50,806 nucleotides of DNA from Neobacillus citreus (GTDB taxonomy: Bacteria; Bacillota; Bacilli; Bacillales; Cytobacillaceae), in contig NZ_JAGYPE020000045.1 in the NCBI RefSeq assembly GCF_018343545.2, forward strand, positions 1 through 50,806, in the 5' to 3' direction. Both the position numbers and the translations under genes were made by a program. Numbering within the stretch: the first letter of the stretch is position 1; every line of letters starts with the position of its first letter. Under the pieces are notes generated by a model. That model saw nothing but the letters and a program-made list of their open reading frames with translations, ran no database searches and was not told the origin of the DNA. Below are positions 49,174 through 50,806 of this stretch, in pieces.

Positions 49174-50732
49174 TGGGTGAATTATGGAACTATGCAAGTA
49201 ACAACTATAACCAACTCCTTGAACTTTTAGGACAGCATATATATTTAAGTGTCATGTCTGTTCTGATTGCTACCGTTATTGGAATTCCACTTGGAATATT
49301 GATTTCCAGAGAGCCAAAGCTTTCTAAACCAATCATAGGCACTACAAATGTCATTCAGGCGGTGCCAAGTCTGGCCTTGCTCGGATTTCTAATTCCATTT
49401 ATCGGCATCGGCAGTACCCCTGCCATTGTAATGGTGGTATTGTACTCCCTGCTTCCAATTGTGAAAAATACCTATACAGGATTAACCAATATTGATCGAG
49501 ACATTCTGGAAGCCGCCAAAGGCATCGGTCTGACCAAGAGTCAAACAATGAGAAAGGTGCAGCTGCCGCTGGCCTTCCCGATGATTATGGCGGGTATCAG
49601 AATTTCAGCCGTTACGGCTGTTGGGTTAATGACGATTGCCGCATTCGTCGGAGCCGGCGGACTTGGTTATCTTGTCTTCTCTGGTGTGCAAACGGTCGAC
49701 AATGCCATGATTTTGGCAGGTGCGATTCCGGCATGTATCCTTGCATTATTAATCGACTTTATTGTCGGAAAGCTTGAGACCTCCCTATCTTATAAGACAA
49801 AACAATCGTCTGCGTCGAAAACAGGAAAAACAACAAAAAAAATCATTCTTTCTTTTGCCAGTGTCCTTCTCGTCATTGCCGGCGTCTTTACCGTTTATTC
49901 AAAGGCCCAGGCTGGCGATAAAATTGTCATTGGTTCGAAGAATTTCAGTGAGCAGTTGATTCTTGGTAATATGCTTGCCGACTTAATTGAAAATAAAACT
50001 GATTTAGAGGTTGAAAGAAAGCTGAATCTTGGCGGTTCTCAGGTTACCTTCAGCGCCCTTAACAGCGGCGATATTGATGCATATATAGAATATACAGGGA
50101 CTGGCCTTGTCAATATTTTAAAACAGCCCCCACAGAATAATCCGGAACAGGTGTACGATTATGTTCAAAAGGAATTTAACAAAAAGTACGGGATTAGATT
50201 ATTAAAGCCGCTTGGTTTTAATAACACCTATGCACTGGCTATTCGTAAGGATACCGCTGATCAATACGGACTGAAAACCATCTCCGACTTGGCCAAAGTC
50301 AGTAACGAGTTAATTATGGGACCGACAATTGAGTTCCCAAATCGAGAAGACGGATTAATCGGTCTCTCCAAAACGTATAATATGCAATTTAAGGACGTTA
50401 AAGCCGTTGACGGCGGCCTGCGTTATACAGCGCTCGACAATCACAAAAGCGACGTTATTGACGCTTTCTCTACCGATGGCTTGATTGAAGCCTTTAAGCT
50501 AAATGTGTTAAAGGATGATAAGAACTTTTTCCCGCCTTACTATGCAGTTCCAATCATCAAGGAGGAAACTTTAAAAGAACATCCTGAACTGAAAAATGTT
50601 CTTAACAGCCTTGCCGGCAAGATCACAGAGGATAAAATGAGGGAACTAAATTATAAGGTTGATAGTCTAAAACAATCCCCAGCAAAAGTTGCGAAGGAAT
50701 TTTTAGAAAAAGAGGGATTATTAGACAAATAA
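49173..50732 (+). CDS. Fused permease and substrate-binding protein of the Opu transporter
   Basis: 519 residues. The N-terminal 210 residues are a permease with about six TM helices and the EAA-type loop DRDILEAAKGIGLTKSQTMRKV. After a TM-like linker (about 215-240) the C-terminal 280 residues form an OpuAC-type binding domain: IVIGSKNFSEQLILGNMLADLIE, YIEYTGTGLVNIL, and DAFSTDGLIEAF. The fusion puts binding domain and pore in one chain, as in OpuB-like fused systems. Its ATG overlaps the ATPase stop by one base. Confidence 0.88.
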   Translation: MGELWNYASNNYNQLLELLGQHIYLSVMSVLIATVIGIPLGILISREPKLSKPIIGTTNVIQAVPSLALLGFLIPFIGIGSTPAIVMVVLYSLLPIVKNTYTGLTNIDRDILEAAKGIGLTKSQTMRKVQLPLAFPMIMAGIRISAVTAVGLMTIAAFVGAGGLGYLVFSGVQTVDNAMILAGAIPACILALLIDFIVGKLETSLSYKTKQSSASKTGKTTKKIILSFASVLLVIAGVFTVYSKAQAGDKIVIGSKNFSEQLILGNMLADLIENKTDLEVERKLNLGGSQVTFSALNSGDIDAYIEYTGTGLVNILKQPPQNNPEQVYDYVQKEFNKKYGIRLLKPLGFNNTYALAIRKDTADQYGLKTISDLAKVSNELIMGPTIEFPNREDGLIGLSKTYNMQFKDVKAVDGGLRYTALDNHKSDVIDAFSTDGLIEAFKLNVLKDDKNFFPPYYAVPIIKEETLKEHPELKNVLNSLAGKITEDKMRELNYKVDSLKQSPAKVAKEFLEKEGLLDK

Positions 50733-50734
50733 TC

Positions 50735-50806
50735 GAGTAGGAGGGGGTGACTAACCCCCGACCTCTCACACCACCGTACGTACCGTTCGGTATACGGCGG
50801 TTCTAT
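50735..50806 (-). mobile_element. 3' end of a group IIC intron (domains V-VI)
   Basis: Read on the minus strand: a domain V-like hairpin ACCGCCGTATACC-GAAC-GGTACGTACGGTGG with the ACCGCCGT block carrying a CGC triad as in class C introns, then TGTGAGAGG, and a domain VI-like stem GGGGG-TTAGTCA-CCCCC before CTCCTACTCGAT. The intron begins outside the window, so its RT/maturase is not seen. It lies 3 nt after the binding-protein stop on the opposite strand. Confidence 0.75.

Noticed and set aside
1..50806. CRISPR array, prophage or rRNA/tRNA genes
   Set aside because: No regularly spaced repeats, no phage structural genes, and no tRNA or rRNA stretches were recognised; the regions read as ordinary chromosome apart from the intron end.

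Overview
The window looks like chromosomal DNA from a low-GC, endospore-forming Firmicute of the Bacillaceae (Bacillus, Neobacillus or Mesobacillus-like). Evidence from the sequence: purine-rich AGGAGG ribosome sites with ATG, GTG and TTG starts; many rho-independent terminators; and Bacillus-type families, namely CwlJ, RacA, CsgA-like, 2Duf/DUF1657, YitT, HtrB-CssRS, HelD, NrnB, YmaF and an Opu-type osmolyte transporter. The species cannot be named from this alone.

Layout. 1-5 kb: a mug-type DNA glycosylase, then a four-gene plus-strand operon (secreted acidic stalk protein, small membrane protein, ApbE flavin transferase, bis-heme ferric-reductase-like membrane protein). It faces a histidine kinase/response regulator pair across a shared terminator. 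5-10.3 kb: a short YitT protein, cwlJ, an unknown protein, and the secretion-stress set htrB, cssS, cssR. 10.4-17.9 kb: two acyl-CoA operons on the minus strand (thioesterase, APH-type kinase, ComB-like phosphatase, SDR, enoyl-CoA hydratase; and SDR, acyl-CoA ligase, TetR). Both are preceded by the same 18-bp near-palindrome, so they probably form one TetR regulon. 17.9-29.6 kb: small regulators, VanW, a methyltransferase, spore-related and hypothetical proteins, two more YitT proteins, a YmaF protein, a DUF1657-DUF1657-2Duf mini-operon linked to spore resistance, and an EamA-like exporter. 29.6-31.7 kb: a lysine riboswitch with terminator in front of a lysP-type permease. 31.7-41.2 kb: a DUF2089/SHOCT-like operon, asnS with a leader terminator, GNAT, a BA3454-like small protein, helD, yceI and a class V aminotransferase-fold protein. 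41.3-47.9 kb: a secreted polysaccharide deacetylase, two adjacent RacA-like proteins, a Gre-like factor with an overlapping upstream mini-ORF, an acyltransferase, nrnB and an M50-like membrane peptidase. 48-50.7 kb: a two-gene osmolyte ABC importer with a fused permease/binding protein. The last 70 bases look like the 3' end (domains V-VI) of a group IIC intron on the minus strand.

Most of the window is ordinary core genome. The places most likely to hold something undescribed are: (1) the kinase plus ComB-like phosphatase inside a TetR-controlled acyl-CoA regulon; (2) the ApbE/heme redox operon with no obvious flavinylated partner; (3) a small-protein locus at 23.86-24.15 kb whose mRNA ends can pair over 24 positions and hide its own ribosome site; (4) the asnS leader, with a terminator preceded by an Asn-codon-rich stretch; and (5) the stand-alone 2Duf mini-operon. 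Every functional statement rests on reading translated proteins by eye. No database search was run.
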